Origin: Chondrus crispus
Taxonomy: Eukaryota; Rhodophyta; Florideophyceae; Gigartinales; Gigartinaceae
Assembly (NCBI RefSeq): GCF_000350225.1
Contig: NW_005179236.1
Location: 33,572-97,571 of the forward strand
Direction: 5' to 3'
Length of the DNA: 64,000 bases
Made by a program: the position numbers and the translations under genes. The first letter of the stretch is position 1, and each line of letters opens with the position of its first letter. Shown in pieces: positions 9,224 through 19,013 of this stretch. Below the pieces are notes generated by a model. It did not search any database. It was not told where the DNA came from and saw only the letters and a list, made by a program, of their open reading frames with translations.

Positions 9224-10997
9224 CTACTTCCCGTCTGAAAACTTTTTTGCATCTGCTTTTGACTTGCGTAGGAGCTTATATGCAGCCGCGCTACTGCCAC
9301 CGTAAGTACCTAAAAACAAGGCAGTCCCCTCCCAGGCCTGAGGGCGCTTGTCCCTCTTATAGTCCTCAGCGACGCTGAACAAGACAGTCAGTCGTCGGAC
9401 GAGACTCTCGACTGTATCAATGCGCACTGCTAGAGCGGGATGGAGGGAATCGATGGCAATAATCAGGTGCTGACCTGTGCTGATTATCTCGCTTTTCAGC
9501 GCTGTATCACCCGAATCATCAGACAGCTTGGCCACCGCACGATTGACCCGATCCTGTAAGTCCCCCCCCATTCCTGGTCCAGTGCAGTATCTGAGGACCA
9601 CTAACCATCTCGTGCGGTGGAAAGGCGGAAGTGACAAGGCGGTCCTTGTTACTGTAATGCATATCATAAGCTGATCTGCATTCAGCAATTATCAGCAGAG
9701 AGTCTGGGTCCTTGTTTTTTCCCAATAAAAGCTGACGAATGACCAATTGCTCTTGATTGAACACTTCTAAATAATCGATCAATTCCTCCTTAGTCTTGAT
9801 TTTAAGACGGTACTGAGACACGGCCTTCGTGAATTCCAGGCTAGTACTTAGGTGTGTCTGCCACGTACGCGGCAACAGAGCAACCAGCGAGTCATACTCC
9901 TGAATTTCAGCCTCCGCGAGATCAGTCGGTCGAATGAGAGGCTGTCCAATCATGCCACCCAAGCCAACGAGGCCGTCCTCTCCAATATCTGGATCTGTTT
10001 CCACGTCGGACCCAATGCCGGCTGCTTGCTCCGCAACACGAAGCCTGGAAGCAATAGAATCTTCCCGCCGATCTCCAGAGCGTACAGGGGCAGTACCCGC
10101 GTGAGATGGGTTATTGCCCTCATGAGCACCGCTTTGTGCAGCATTATCCGTCCGTCCTAGTGCCACCGCAGCAGCGGGTGATTCCACCCCCTCACCAACA
10201 ACGAGTGCTGCACCCTCGCCGTGGACTTGTGACGGCAGAGCAAAGGCAGGAGATATATTCGTAGACGGTAGAGACGTGTGCAGCTCCGACAGTAAAAGGC
10301 GGACTACGCCCAGGGGTGAGCCAGAATAGCGACTCTCAGGCACATTTAGAATACGGCACATTCCCACACAGTCCTCCAGACTAAGTCGACGACACGCTGA
10401 TGCCACAAATTCCTTTTCGAAAGCATTTAGCCTTTCCGGGTGAGAATAGGCTGCATAACGCTCCTGGAAGCCGGCAAAAGTACGGGACCCAAACGCATAT
10501 CGCCAAAGCTGAAGTAGATTATCTTGCAACTCAGATTCATCTGCAGATTTGGACCAGAATCGCTCCAAACCATCAACTAAGACGCCGACAGAGTCAAGTG
10601 CTTGACACAGATTGCCCAATTCGATTTCTGTGGCCTCGTGAATGTCTTTATCCGATGAAATTAGTCGTCCAACAGACTCAACTCCCTCGAGATCCGTTTC
10701 TCTACTCTGCCAGACACGCTCAATGCGTAGAGCCCACGGTAGTTCAGGACTGTCTTGCGAACGATAGGCCTTACCAAGCCACTTGGACAAACGAGAAATT
10801 GCGGGCCCTTGGTCCGAAGTCCACCCGGATGGTAGGGGACCGAAGCCCTTCTCCGCATCTCTCAGTCTCGAGATCAGCAGCACAATATCACCGGGCACAG
10901 TGTTAGAACACCAGGGGCCCAACACCTCACGCCAGCTCGCGGAAAAGAACTCCGCGAGGAGAGTATCTGGCGTCTCAGAGTTTAGAATAATCTCCAT
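9224..10997 (-). pseudogene. Unrecognised ORF (about 590 aa) with a one-base frame change at a G8 run
   Basis: It starts at ATG 10997 (MEIILNSETPDTLLAEFF). The first frame gives about 475 sensible residues. At a run of eight G on the coding strand (9562-9569 on the + strand as C8) the protein-like sequence moves to another frame, continuing DLQDRVNRAVAKLSDDSGD to a stop at 9224. The product is acidic and hydrophilic with a low-complexity Ala/Gly/Asp middle part and no membrane segment. No domain is recognised. A gag-like protein of a retroelement is possible, given the following truncated ORF and the transposon-rich setting, but there is no zinc knuckle. The frame change may be a mutation, a sequencing slip in the homopolymer, or true slippage. 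Confidence 0.5.
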
Positions 10998-11200
10998 AAG
11001 TGGTGAGGTAGTATGTTGCGAAAAAGATAAATGAGGAACTCTCTAATTTTGGCCACCAAAAAGCCTCCTCATTTGGCCTGCCACGGAGCACACGGCTCAC
11101 CATACACTTGTCAGAAACCTATTCAAAGAATTCCCATGGTTTGAACCGTTTCTGAAAGTCTCATGCCCCATAAATAAGTCAATTATGAAATAAATAACAT

Positions 11201-11847
11201 TGTAGTGCACTGTGCTAAGTAACGGGACAGCTGTCCCTAGCGGCCAAAATCGCGCTCGCCGCCACCACGTGTACCACGGGTATCCGTGGACCCCCCTGCC
11301 GCTCTACCGGACCTCCCCGTGGACACGTGTAATCCCTCCGCATCCCATAGGGCCTATGGGGGCTGTACTTGGTCCCCTCGGGGCTACACCCGTTCCTTCC
11401 TAGTTATTCTAATTTACAGTATAATTTAGCTTCGCCATTACGGCGGCGGGGGACTATATAGTCCACCCGATACTCAAAGTAAAGAGGCACGAAGCCTCGG
11501 GTCTTTTACCTTGGTTTCTGGATTCCAGGTTGTAGCCTCGACTCGGTACTGGCTCGCCCATACCGACCGAGCCATCTACACCCCTGGAATCCCAACTGCC
11601 TTCCCCGCGCGCGTCGACCCCCGACTGCGCGAGCGCTACGTTAATTACTGTGCTGTCCGTTCTGTTAGTTCTGTTTTTCCTTTAATTCACCCGGTCTATT
11701 GCTGACTACGTTGCTACTTTCCTACCGCGCAAGCCGCGCCCGGATCCCGGTTCCGGTCATCCACCGGGTGGTCTCCCGAATTTCCTTACGCGTCCGAACG
11801 CGCGTCGCTCTGCCTACAGCCGCCACCCGTGGCTGTAGTGCACGACA
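11201..11847 (+). repeat. 5' LTR of element 2 (647 bp)
   Basis: The ends are TG...CA. It is rich in palindromes: GGGACAGCTGTCCC near 11223, CCCATAGGGCCTATGGG near 11344, and CTACAGCC with GGCTGTAG near the 3' end. The TATA box is itself a perfect 14-bp palindrome, GGACTATATAGTCC (11451-11464), so it reads as TATA on both strands. Next to the end, TGGTCTCCCGACC (11851-11863) is the primer-binding-site candidate. Confidence 0.9.
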
Positions 11848-11982
11848 TTTTGGTCTCCCGACCTAGAAACAGTCGATACTCTCGTGCATCCGAGTGTCCT
11901 CTTTCTTCCCTGACCTACTTTCCCTTTCTATCTCTCCTACCTACGCTTTTCCCTCACGCACCGATCGTTAGGTGTATTCGCC

Positions 11983-14061
11983 ATGGTGACCGGCTCCGAG
12001 TCGTCCCATGACACTCGTCCGAGAGACGTCCCAGCGCCCGTCGCGGCGTGGATCACGCGGAACCGCCGCGAAGGACTCCGTGAAGCCGAGAGGTTCTCTC
12101 TCAACTTAATCGAGGAGAAACTCAACTCGCACACCGCCAAGATACGCGAGATGTTGGACAGCCTTGTTGCTGGTAAGATCGCCGCTCAGGCGGAGGTACA
12201 GTCCCAACAGGGACGTGATCGCCTCGCCGCACTAGAAGGCGTTCTAACTCGAGCGTGGCAGAAAGACATCGGGTCCACCGTCGACGAGACGCTTCTTCCC
12301 CTACGGGAGGAAGTAAATCGCCTGACGCAGGAAGTCAACGACCTCCGTCGGCGTTACCTCGCCTTGGAAACGGCGCAGACACGACCCGTCCCCGGTAGAC
12401 CGGACGAGTCGACCGCGTCGAAGCCAAGACCCAATCCGCAGTTACATGCGTTACAACCGTTGGACGAAAATCTACTGTTCGCCGACGTCACGAAGTCGGC
12501 TCTCACGGCCGCCGGGATCCCGTTCCCCGATCCCCTGACGATGGAGGGACACCGAGATCCTACCGCGGACCTAGCGGCCGCCCGAGGCCCGTCACCAAGA
12601 TCGTCTCGCGACAAGAAGGTCAAGACCGAAGGCCACCGTCACAAGTCCGGCCACGGAAGCCGACCTGAACCGGAGGATTTCTCCGGTTACTCGGGGGGAT
12701 CCCCGCCCTCAGCTTCAGAATCCGACTCCGATTCGGACTCCGAAGCCGAGGCATTCACGGTACCACAACCGACCTTCGGCCCTAAGGCGAAGGGTGTCAC
12801 GGTGTGGAAACCGACCAACCATCGCTTCCGCGGCGCGTGTAATTATCGAGCTTACCGTCTCGTGAATACTGACCCCACAGTCGATGCAAAGGTGTACGCC
12901 ACGACGCGTAGGCGCGTGCAATATCTCCTCGTCGTAATGGGAGAGTACAAGTTTAACGGGTCCGACCCGATCAAAGTCATCAGCTTTTTGGCTAGATGTA
13001 AGGAGAATTTCGACAACGCAGAAATGTCGGAGGCAATGGCTCTAATGGCCTTGCCGCATCTTCTCAACCCGCCGGCGAAGGAGGCGTACGAATCCCATCG
13101 AGGATATTTCCGACGCAATCAAGGGATTGCTTCGTGGCCAGCAGCAGTGAACTGGTTGCTTCGTACGTATGCTACGAATATTCAGATCGAGCAAGCGCTC
13201 TCTGTGGTCCGGGATTTACGCCAAAAACCCGGCGAAGTGGAGACCGAGTATGCGACTCGTATGTTAACCGCCCTCGCGCGGTGTGGGGACATCCATTCCC
13301 CCTATGAACGCACTACCCTGTTCATAGAGGGCCTCCTTCCGGCGATCAAGCCTTTGGTGCTCCAAGCAAGGGAGAATCGCCCCCGATCCTCATTCGAAGA
13401 CACGGTGGCCGAAGCCCGCGCTCAAGGGGCGGCCTACCGCGCGCAGACGGCTGGCGGAAGAAGACGCGTCGACTTCGCGAGACCCGCCGCCAAGCAAGTG
13501 TTGGCGATGGCAGACAGTATGCCCTCATCGACAACCGCGGGTCTGACCCCGAGCTATCATACCGGCCTGGACGCCGAGAACTTCCTCGCCAATGACGAGC
13601 CATTCGCCGCCGCAGCTGGGTCCCCCGCCTTTCCCACCGAGGGATCCTCATTCAACGACAAGGATTCGTTGTTCTACGGAGAGCGGCGGCCGACCTACAG
13701 GGACCCGCCCCGGCTTCCGAGACCGCGCGAGAAGTCTCCCGGGTGGGCCGGTCGAGAGGGAACCCGGGATATGAAGACACCTTCCCCGCAAATCATCTGC
13801 TACACCTGCTACAAAGTCGGGGATCATATTAACCCCGACTGTAGCATGAAGGTGCGCGATGTGTCGCTCGTCCCGCATAATTTTGAGAAGCTCACGGCGG
13901 CACAGAAGGCCCGTGTTCCGGCAGACGCGTACTTGCGCGCTGTAGCCCTCCTCAGTTTCGAGGCGAATCGGCTGATCGCACCCGTCTTGCCGTCGAAGTC
14001 TCCCTCCGCGTCGGAAAATTCATCCCCCCCGCGCGGTAAAACCCTCTCTCCGAAAAACTAG
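11983..14061 (+). CDS. gag: Gag of element 2 (692 aa)
   Basis: This is the structural protein of the retrotransposon particle. The start is ATG 11983, preceded by a pyrimidine-rich leader. Residues about 25-135 form a strong coiled coil (LREEVNRLTQEVNDLRRR). A Ser/Asp-rich segment follows, then the capsid-like retrotransposon-gag region at about 320-490 (FNGSDPIKVISFL to FIEGLLPAIKPLVL). The zinc knuckle near residue 605 is CYTCYKVGDHINPDC, which is C-X2-C-X5-H-X4-C, one residue longer than the usual X4 spacing. The ORF ends AAA-AAC-TAG at the proposed frameshift site. It has no internal stop, unlike the relative in element 1. Confidence 0.93.
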   Translation: MVTGSESSHDTRPRDVPAPVAAWITRNRREGLREAERFSLNLIEEKLNSHTAKIREMLDSLVAGKIAAQAEVQSQQGRDRLAALEGVLTRAWQKDIGSTVDETLLPLREEVNRLTQEVNDLRRRYLALETAQTRPVPGRPDESTASKPRPNPQLHALQPLDENLLFADVTKSALTAAGIPFPDPLTMEGHRDPTADLAAARGPSPRSSRDKKVKTEGHRHKSGHGSRPEPEDFSGYSGGSPPSASESDSDSDSEAEAFTVPQPTFGPKAKGVTVWKPTNHRFRGACNYRAYRLVNTDPTVDAKVYATTRRRVQYLLVVMGEYKFNGSDPIKVISFLARCKENFDNAEMSEAMALMALPHLLNPPAKEAYESHRGYFRRNQGIASWPAAVNWLLRTYATNIQIEQALSVVRDLRQKPGEVETEYATRMLTALARCGDIHSPYERTTLFIEGLLPAIKPLVLQARENRPRSSFEDTVAEARAQGAAYRAQTAGGRRRVDFARPAAKQVLAMADSMPSSTTAGLTPSYHTGLDAENFLANDEPFAAAAGSPAFPTEGSSFNDKDSLFYGERRPTYRDPPRLPRPREKSPGWAGREGTRDMKTPSPQIICYTCYKVGDHINPDCSMKVRDVSLVPHNFEKLTAAQKARVPADAYLRAVALLSFEANRLIAPVLPSKSPSASENSSPPRGKTLSPKN

Positions 14062-14152
14062 GAGACCCACAGCTGAAAATCGCTGACATTCCATCGCGGA
14101 ACACCGCGTCACCTCCGCCCCCGAAGCCGGCGATCCGCGTCTTGGGGCGGAG
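14052..14152 (+). promoter_or_regulatory. Putative -1 ribosomal frameshift signal of element 2
   Basis: GAAAAAC (14052-14058) directly precedes the gag stop TAG (14059-14061), and pol is open in the -1 frame from here. Downstream inverted repeats are CGCGG with CCGCG (about 14095-14108) and a perfect 9-bp pair CTCCGCCCC (14113-14121) with GGGGCGGAG (14144-14152). The nearest strong stem is farther from the heptamer than in elements 1 and 3. The heptamer is near-canonical rather than a textbook X-XXY-YYZ. Confidence 0.6.
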
Positions 14153-17100
14153 ACACGCTCGCCAAGCGAGCCCCTCCAACCCCGATCCGACGGGCATGGG
14201 GACGCTCCGCCGACCGTGGCGTCTTAACAACGGGAGGCGCTCCCCCGACGACAAGGCCGTCGAGCCAGTTTGTACACTGTCTCGACGTAATTACAAGGTC
14301 TACGCTGACCTTGGGATCACCACCTCCATCATGGTGCGTCAACTCACCATCCTGGACACGGGTGCCGGCTCCAATTTTGTCCGCGCCGACACCCTGCCCA
14401 AAGGATGGGAGCGCTTAGTCGAACCGGGGGATGTCCCGACGATCGCTGACGCGAATGGGCGGCCGTTACGAACAAGCGGGACCATCACCCTCGTTGTTCG
14501 ACTAGCCACTCGCACCATGAAATGCAAGTTCATCGTGTGCGAGCGCCTGGCAGCCCCCGTCATCCTGGGCTGTGACTTTAACGACAAGTTTGTGGAGGCC
14601 ATCTATCCACGTCGGAAGGTGGTCGAGCTCGATGATGGGACGAAAATCCCCATCGTGAGAAAACCGGCAACTCGTCGAGCCGAAGCACCCCCGCTCCCCT
14701 CGGAGCAGGAGTATGAAAACGACCCGGGGCGAGTTTCCCCCAAACTCAAGGTTTCTCGTCCGGTTATCATACCACCCGAGACGCAAGCCTGGGTGCATGT
14801 GACCAACGGTCGCACGGGTCTTTGCGTTTTGGAACCCAACCCGCAGTTATATGCGAAACACCGCGTCTCCCTGTCGAATGGGGTGGCGCACATCACCGCA
14901 CTTCGAGAGTTCAAGGTCTTGGTAGCCAACTTCGCCTCCGCCCCCAAGCGCCTCTCGAAGAACCAGGTGCTGGGGTACGTTACCCCTCATCCGCGTGCCA
15001 TGATACGCACCGCGATGCCTCTCGACGCCCTCCTAGCGGCGGAATTTACAGAAGGGGACAAGCCCCAATCTGAGAAGGGGGAGGAGCTCCCCCCGGCCTC
15101 GTCGAAGGAAGAACCCCAAGAATTTGATGCTGTCTCCCTCCAACATCTGCCGTCGCATGTCCGCACGCGAGTACGTGACATGCTTACGCCGTACTCCCGT
15201 ATGTGGAGTGGCGACCTCGGAGAAGTCCGGGCTACGCAGCACCGGATCGAACTCAACCCCGGCTCGAAGCCGTTTCGATGTCAGCCATATCGGGCTGGAC
15301 CTCGGTCTCGACAAGCCGAACAAGACGCCGTGGATGGGATGATCTCAAGCGGGGTCATCTCCCGATCACAATCAGAATGGGCATCCCCGGTGGTTCTCAT
15401 TCCCAAACCGGATGGATCCCTCCGTTTCTGCGTCGATTACAGACGTTTGAACGCGATGACAGTACGGGACACTTACCCGATTCCTCGCATGGACGAGTGT
15501 CTGGACTCGCTCGGCGAAGCGAACGTGTTCACAACTCTAGATTGTAACTCGGGTTATTGGCAAATCCCCGTCGCGGAAGAAGACCGTCCGAAAACCACGT
15601 TCACGTGTCATGCCGGTACTTATCAATTTAACCGAATGCCGTTCGGGCTAATAAATGCGCCCGCCACATTCCAACGGATGTTGGACATTCTCCTCTCTGG
15701 ATACCGATGGAAGAGCTGCCTCATCTATCTAGATGACATTATCATATTCTCGAAGGATTATGAAACCCATCTCAAGGATGTCAAGGTTATTCTCTCTGCG
15801 TTACAACAAGAGGGGTTATCACTGAAATTGAACAAGTGTAATTTCTTTCAGGACTCCGTGGAGTACCTGGGCCACATCATTCGACCCGGGGAACTTCATG
15901 TCCACCCGAAGAATGTCTCGGCTTTGGCCGAGGCCAAGCCGCCACGAACCCAGACCGAGCTCCGCTCGTTCCTGGGTATGTGTAACGTGTACCGACGTTT
16001 CGTCGACCACTTCGCCAAGATTGCGGCGCCGTTGACGTCCATGCTCAAGAAGGGAGAGCCCGATCGGCTCCCCGAACTGGACGAAGATCGCAGGTCTGCC
16101 TTCGAAGCTCTGAAGACTTGCCTGATTTCCCCGCCGATCTTACGACTACCGCGGCTGGGGCTACCGTATTCCCTCGACACGGATGCATCGGACGCACAAC
16201 TCGGTTGCACGTTATTGCAGCAACACGAGGATGGTAACAGATACCCTGTCGGGTTCTGGTCGCGAACGCTCTCGTCGGCGGAAAGAAATTACTCCACGAC
16301 GGAGAAAGAATGTTTGGCCATCGTGTGGGCCATTCAGACGCTGCGTCCTTACTTGGAACGCGAGCGATTTACGGTCAACACCGACCATCATTCCCTTCGC
16401 TGGTTAATGAATCTCGCCGACGCAAGCGGGCGTTTAGCACGGTGGCGCTTGCGCCTAGCCGAGTTTGACTTCGACGTCACGTACGTGAAGGGCATCAAGA
16501 ATTGTCTCGCCGACGCCCTCAGTCGAATACCGTCTACAGGGGGCACAACCGTCCCCATCGACGAAGAACTACCGTGCTTCTCTGTTTTGGAGTTTCACGA
16601 AGACAAGCCGGAAGTGGAACCCGAGGAATGGGACGACGACGTTCACGACGGATGCCTCGCCCTCGCCCCCCCGGCTTCCAAGGCCGCAATTACACACGAC
16701 GAGATTGTGCTCGCTCAACACACCGACCCGTTCTGTAAGGAGATCGCTTCCCATCTTAAGAAGGGGGAGGGGGTGGCCCAAATTCGCCTTTCCAAGTTCT
16801 TCATGAACAACGAAGGGGTACTGTGTCGGAAAGCGCACCTTGACGGTGTGGAGCAAATCGTCGTACCAACCACTCTGCGCGAGCGAGTGTTATATATGGC
16901 GCATTACCCCGCCGCCTCGGGACACCCCGGAGGCAGGCGCCTGTTCTACACATTAAGACAACGGTACTACTGGCCGAGTATGTCCGTCGACGCATACGCC
17001 ACACTGAGAAGGTGCTCCGACTGTGCGAAAGCCCGCACTAAATTGCGTAAGCACAACGCGAAGTTGAAAACGTTCCCTCCGATGGGACCCTTGGAGTTTA

Positions 17101-19013
17101 TCGCTATTGACATCCTGGGCGAACTCCCCAGAACACCAAGAGGCAATCGATACCTCTTGGTAATATCTGATCGTTACTCAAAGCTGACCCGAACGGTACC
17201 GCTTAAGAGAATTACCGCCGAGACCGTTGCTCAGGCGTTCGTCACACACTGGGTCTTCGTATACGGAGCCCCAGTGAAGCTACTCTCCGACAATGGGAGT
17301 CAATTCACGTCAAGGTTCTTCCTTGCCGTGTGCAAAATCCTTCGCGTTGAAAGCGTGTTCACCACAGCTTATCACCCACAAGCTAATGGACAAGTGGAGA
17401 GGTTCAACCGCACCCTGGTGTCCTCCCTACGGCACTATCTAGCCGACAACCAACGCGATTGGGACCAGTTCACGGACGCGCTAACCTACGGTTACAATTG
17501 TACCGTGAATCGCATGATCGGTATGAAGCCGTTTGACCTTGTTTTATCCCGGACACCGGCGCCGCTTTCCATCCAACAGACCCCTACACTGGAACAGGAT
17601 GTCTCGCGGACGCAATATAAGCTCCGTTTCTTAACGTGGTTACGCGGGCTAATGTCAACAGCCCGCGACACGCTGCTCGCCGGTCAAGACCGCTATAAAC
17701 GCGATTTCGACAAGAGATTGCGAACGCCGACACTGCAATACGAAATAGGTGATCAAGTCCTCATCGAGCGAGAGACATCCCTGCGAGTGGATGAGAAGAC
17801 GGATAAGGACCGGGTCAATAACAAGTTAGCCCCTCGAACGGAAGGGCCGTTTCCGGTGGTGGCCCTAGACAAGCATACAGTGACCATCACCCGGACTACA
17901 GGCCTGAAAGATAGAGTCTCGAGAGACCGCATTGTGAAGGCTCCCCCTCTACGGACCATACCCGCCGACGCCGAACCCTCGTCACCTACGCCAACCGACG
18001 GCGACGCGTCTACCGTCATCCCCGCCGGGGCACCTCCCCGCCCGTGGAGAGACGACCTCGGCCCAGGTAACCCGGATATATCTCCGCCAAAGTCAACAGC
18101 CTCGGAGGACCCAGACACTACTCGCGAGAAGAACGAGATCGAAAACGCGACGCAGGGCGCGAGAGCAACACGACCGTCAAGGTCGAAATCAATGATTCCA
18201 CCCAAAGGGGACCCCCCGGCATCGGGATTACTGCACGCTCTCCGAGACGACCCGCACGCACGGGTCATTTCTCAACTAAATAGGAGGTCCGCTACAATGG
18301 GCGAAGGGTCCGTGTCTAAAAAGGGACTCCCTCACCCACGGCTGCCGTCACGGTTAGAGCCGCCGCAGCACCGCGACACGCATGCCATGGAGGCGAGGCC
18401 TACCGTAATACGCCCCCGACGAGCGACCGACGCCCCGAACGGCGATAAGTCGCCGAAGGAACGAACGCGTACCTTCACTGCCAGGCCAGAGGACACGTGG
18501 ACACGGGACCCGAAAAAAATTCAAAAGAAAATATCCCCGCCCGAGTCCGCCGCACCGGCGGTGTCCGCGGACTCCACTCGCTGCCCCAATGAGACGCCAC
18601 CGGGTACAGAGGAGATCTCCGGGAGGCACGTCGCCAACTTTGCGTCTATGTGTACCTTCGGTCAACCCCTCCTCAGGTCCCCGGGAAGCCCTCCTCACCC
18701 GCAAACCGCGGTTGATTCCTCATATCAAAACGCGTCAAGCCCGCCCTCCGAGGCGACGAAACGACCCCCTCCCACTAGGAAGGAGGCCACACAAACCTAC
18801 GTGGTTGACGCGCTAACGGGGTACAAGCCGGGAACGGACGGGATGCCTCTATTCCGCGTTCGTTGGTACGGATACACGTCGGATGATGACACTTGGGAAC
18901 CCGCAAATTACATCGACTACAATACCGTCGTACGATTCTGCAAACGCAAACGTCTCCCCGCACCAAACGTCCGGTTATGGTCACACCCGGACAGCGTGGG
19001 GCTGGCTAACTGA
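14058..19013 (+). CDS. pol: Pol of element 2: protease-RT-RNase H-integrase-chromodomain (about 1650 aa)
   Basis: The polyprotein is expressed in the -1 frame after gag. No AUG is needed, and the frame is open from the gag stop onward. Domains by base: aspartic protease with ILDTGAGSN near 14350; RT with the LDCNSGYWQIPVA block near 15537 and YLDDIIIFS near 15727; RNase H from about 16170 (LDTDASDAQLGC); integrase zinc-binding H-X-H...C-X2-C at 16900-17030; catalytic AIDILGELPRT near 17105, LLSDNGSQF near 17282 and QVERFNRTL near 17395. About 280 residues of Pro/Ser/Arg-rich low complexity follow (17950-18780). A chromodomain comes last (RVRWYGYTSDDDTWEP, 18795-18950). All catalytic residues expected for Ty3/gypsy are present and there is no internal stop. 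Confidence 0.95.
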   Translation, partial: LGDPQLKIADIPSRNTASPPPPKPAIRVLGRRHARQASPSNPDPTGMGTLRRPWRLNNGRRSPDDKAVEPVCTLSRRNYKVYADLGITTSIMVRQLTILDTGAGSNFVRADTLPKGWERLVEPGDVPTIADANGRPLRTSGTITLVVRLATRTMKCKFIVCERLAAPVILGCDFNDKFVEAIYPRRKVVELDDGTKIPIVRKPATRRAEAPPLPSEQEYENDPGRVSPKLKVSRPVIIPPETQAWVHVTNGRTGLCVLEPNPQLYAKHRVSLSNGVAHITALREFKVLVANFASAPKRLSKNQVLGYVTPHPRAMIRTAMPLDALLAAEFTEGDKPQSEKGEELPPASSKEEPQEFDAVSLQHLPSHVRTRVRDMLTPYSRMWSGDLGEVRATQHRIELNPGSKPFRCQPYRAGPRSRQAEQDAVDGMISSGVISRSQSEWASPVVLIPKPDGSLRFCVDYRRLNAMTVRDTYPIPRMDECLDSLGEANVFTTLDCNSGYWQIPVAEEDRPKTTFTCHAGTYQFNRMPFGLINAPATFQRMLDILLSGYRWKSCLIYLDDIIIFSKDYETHLKDVKVILSALQQEGLSLKLNKCNFFQDSVEYLGHIIRPGELHVHPKNVSALAEAKPPRTQTELRSFLGMCNVYRRFVDHFAKIAAPLTSMLKKGEPDRLPELDEDRRSAFEALKTCLISPPILRLPRLGLPYSLDTDASDAQLGCTLLQQHEDGNRYPVGFWSRTLSSAERNYSTTEKECLAIVWAIQTLRPYLERERFTVNTDHHSLRWLMNLADASGRLARWRLRLAEFDFDVTYVKGIKNCLADALSRIPSTGGTTVPIDEELPCFSVLEFHEDKPEVEPEEWDDDVHDGCLALAPPASKAAITHDEIVLAQHTDPFCKEIASHLKKGEGVAQIRLSKFFMNNEGVLCRKAHLDGVEQIVVPTTLRERVLYMAHYPAASGHPGGRRLFYTLRQRYYWPSMSVDAYATLRRCSDCAKARTKLRKHNAKLKTFPPMGPLEFIAIDILGELPRTPRGNRYLLVISDRYSKLTRTVPLKRITAETVAQAFVTHWVFVYGAPVKLLSDNGSQFTSRFFLAVCKILRVESVFTTAYHPQANGQVERFNRTLVSSLRHYLADNQRDWDQFTDALTYGYNCTVNRMIGMKPFDLVLSRTPAPLSIQQTPTLEQDVSRTQYKLRFLTWLRGLMSTARDTLLAGQDRYKRDFDKRLRTPTLQYEIGDQVLIERETSLRVDEKTDKDRVNNKLAPRTEGPFPVVALDKHTVTITRTTGLKDRVSRDRIVKAPPLRTIPADAEPSSPTPTDGDASTVIPAGAPPRPWRDDLGPGNPDISPPKSTASEDPDTTREKNEIENATQGARATRPSRSKSMIPPKGDPPASGLLHALRDDPHARVISQLNRRSATMGEGSVSKKGLPHPRLPSRLEPPQHRDTHAMEARPTVIRPRRATDAPNGDKSPKERTRTFTARPEDTWTRDPKKIQKKISPPESAAPAVSADSTRCPNETPPGTEEISGRHVANFASMCTFGQPLLRSPGSPPHPQTAVDSSYQNASSPPSEATKRPPPTRKEATQTYVVDALTGYKPGTDGMPLFRVRWYGYTSDDDTWEPANYIDYNTVVRFCKRKRLPAPNVRLWSHPDSVGLAN

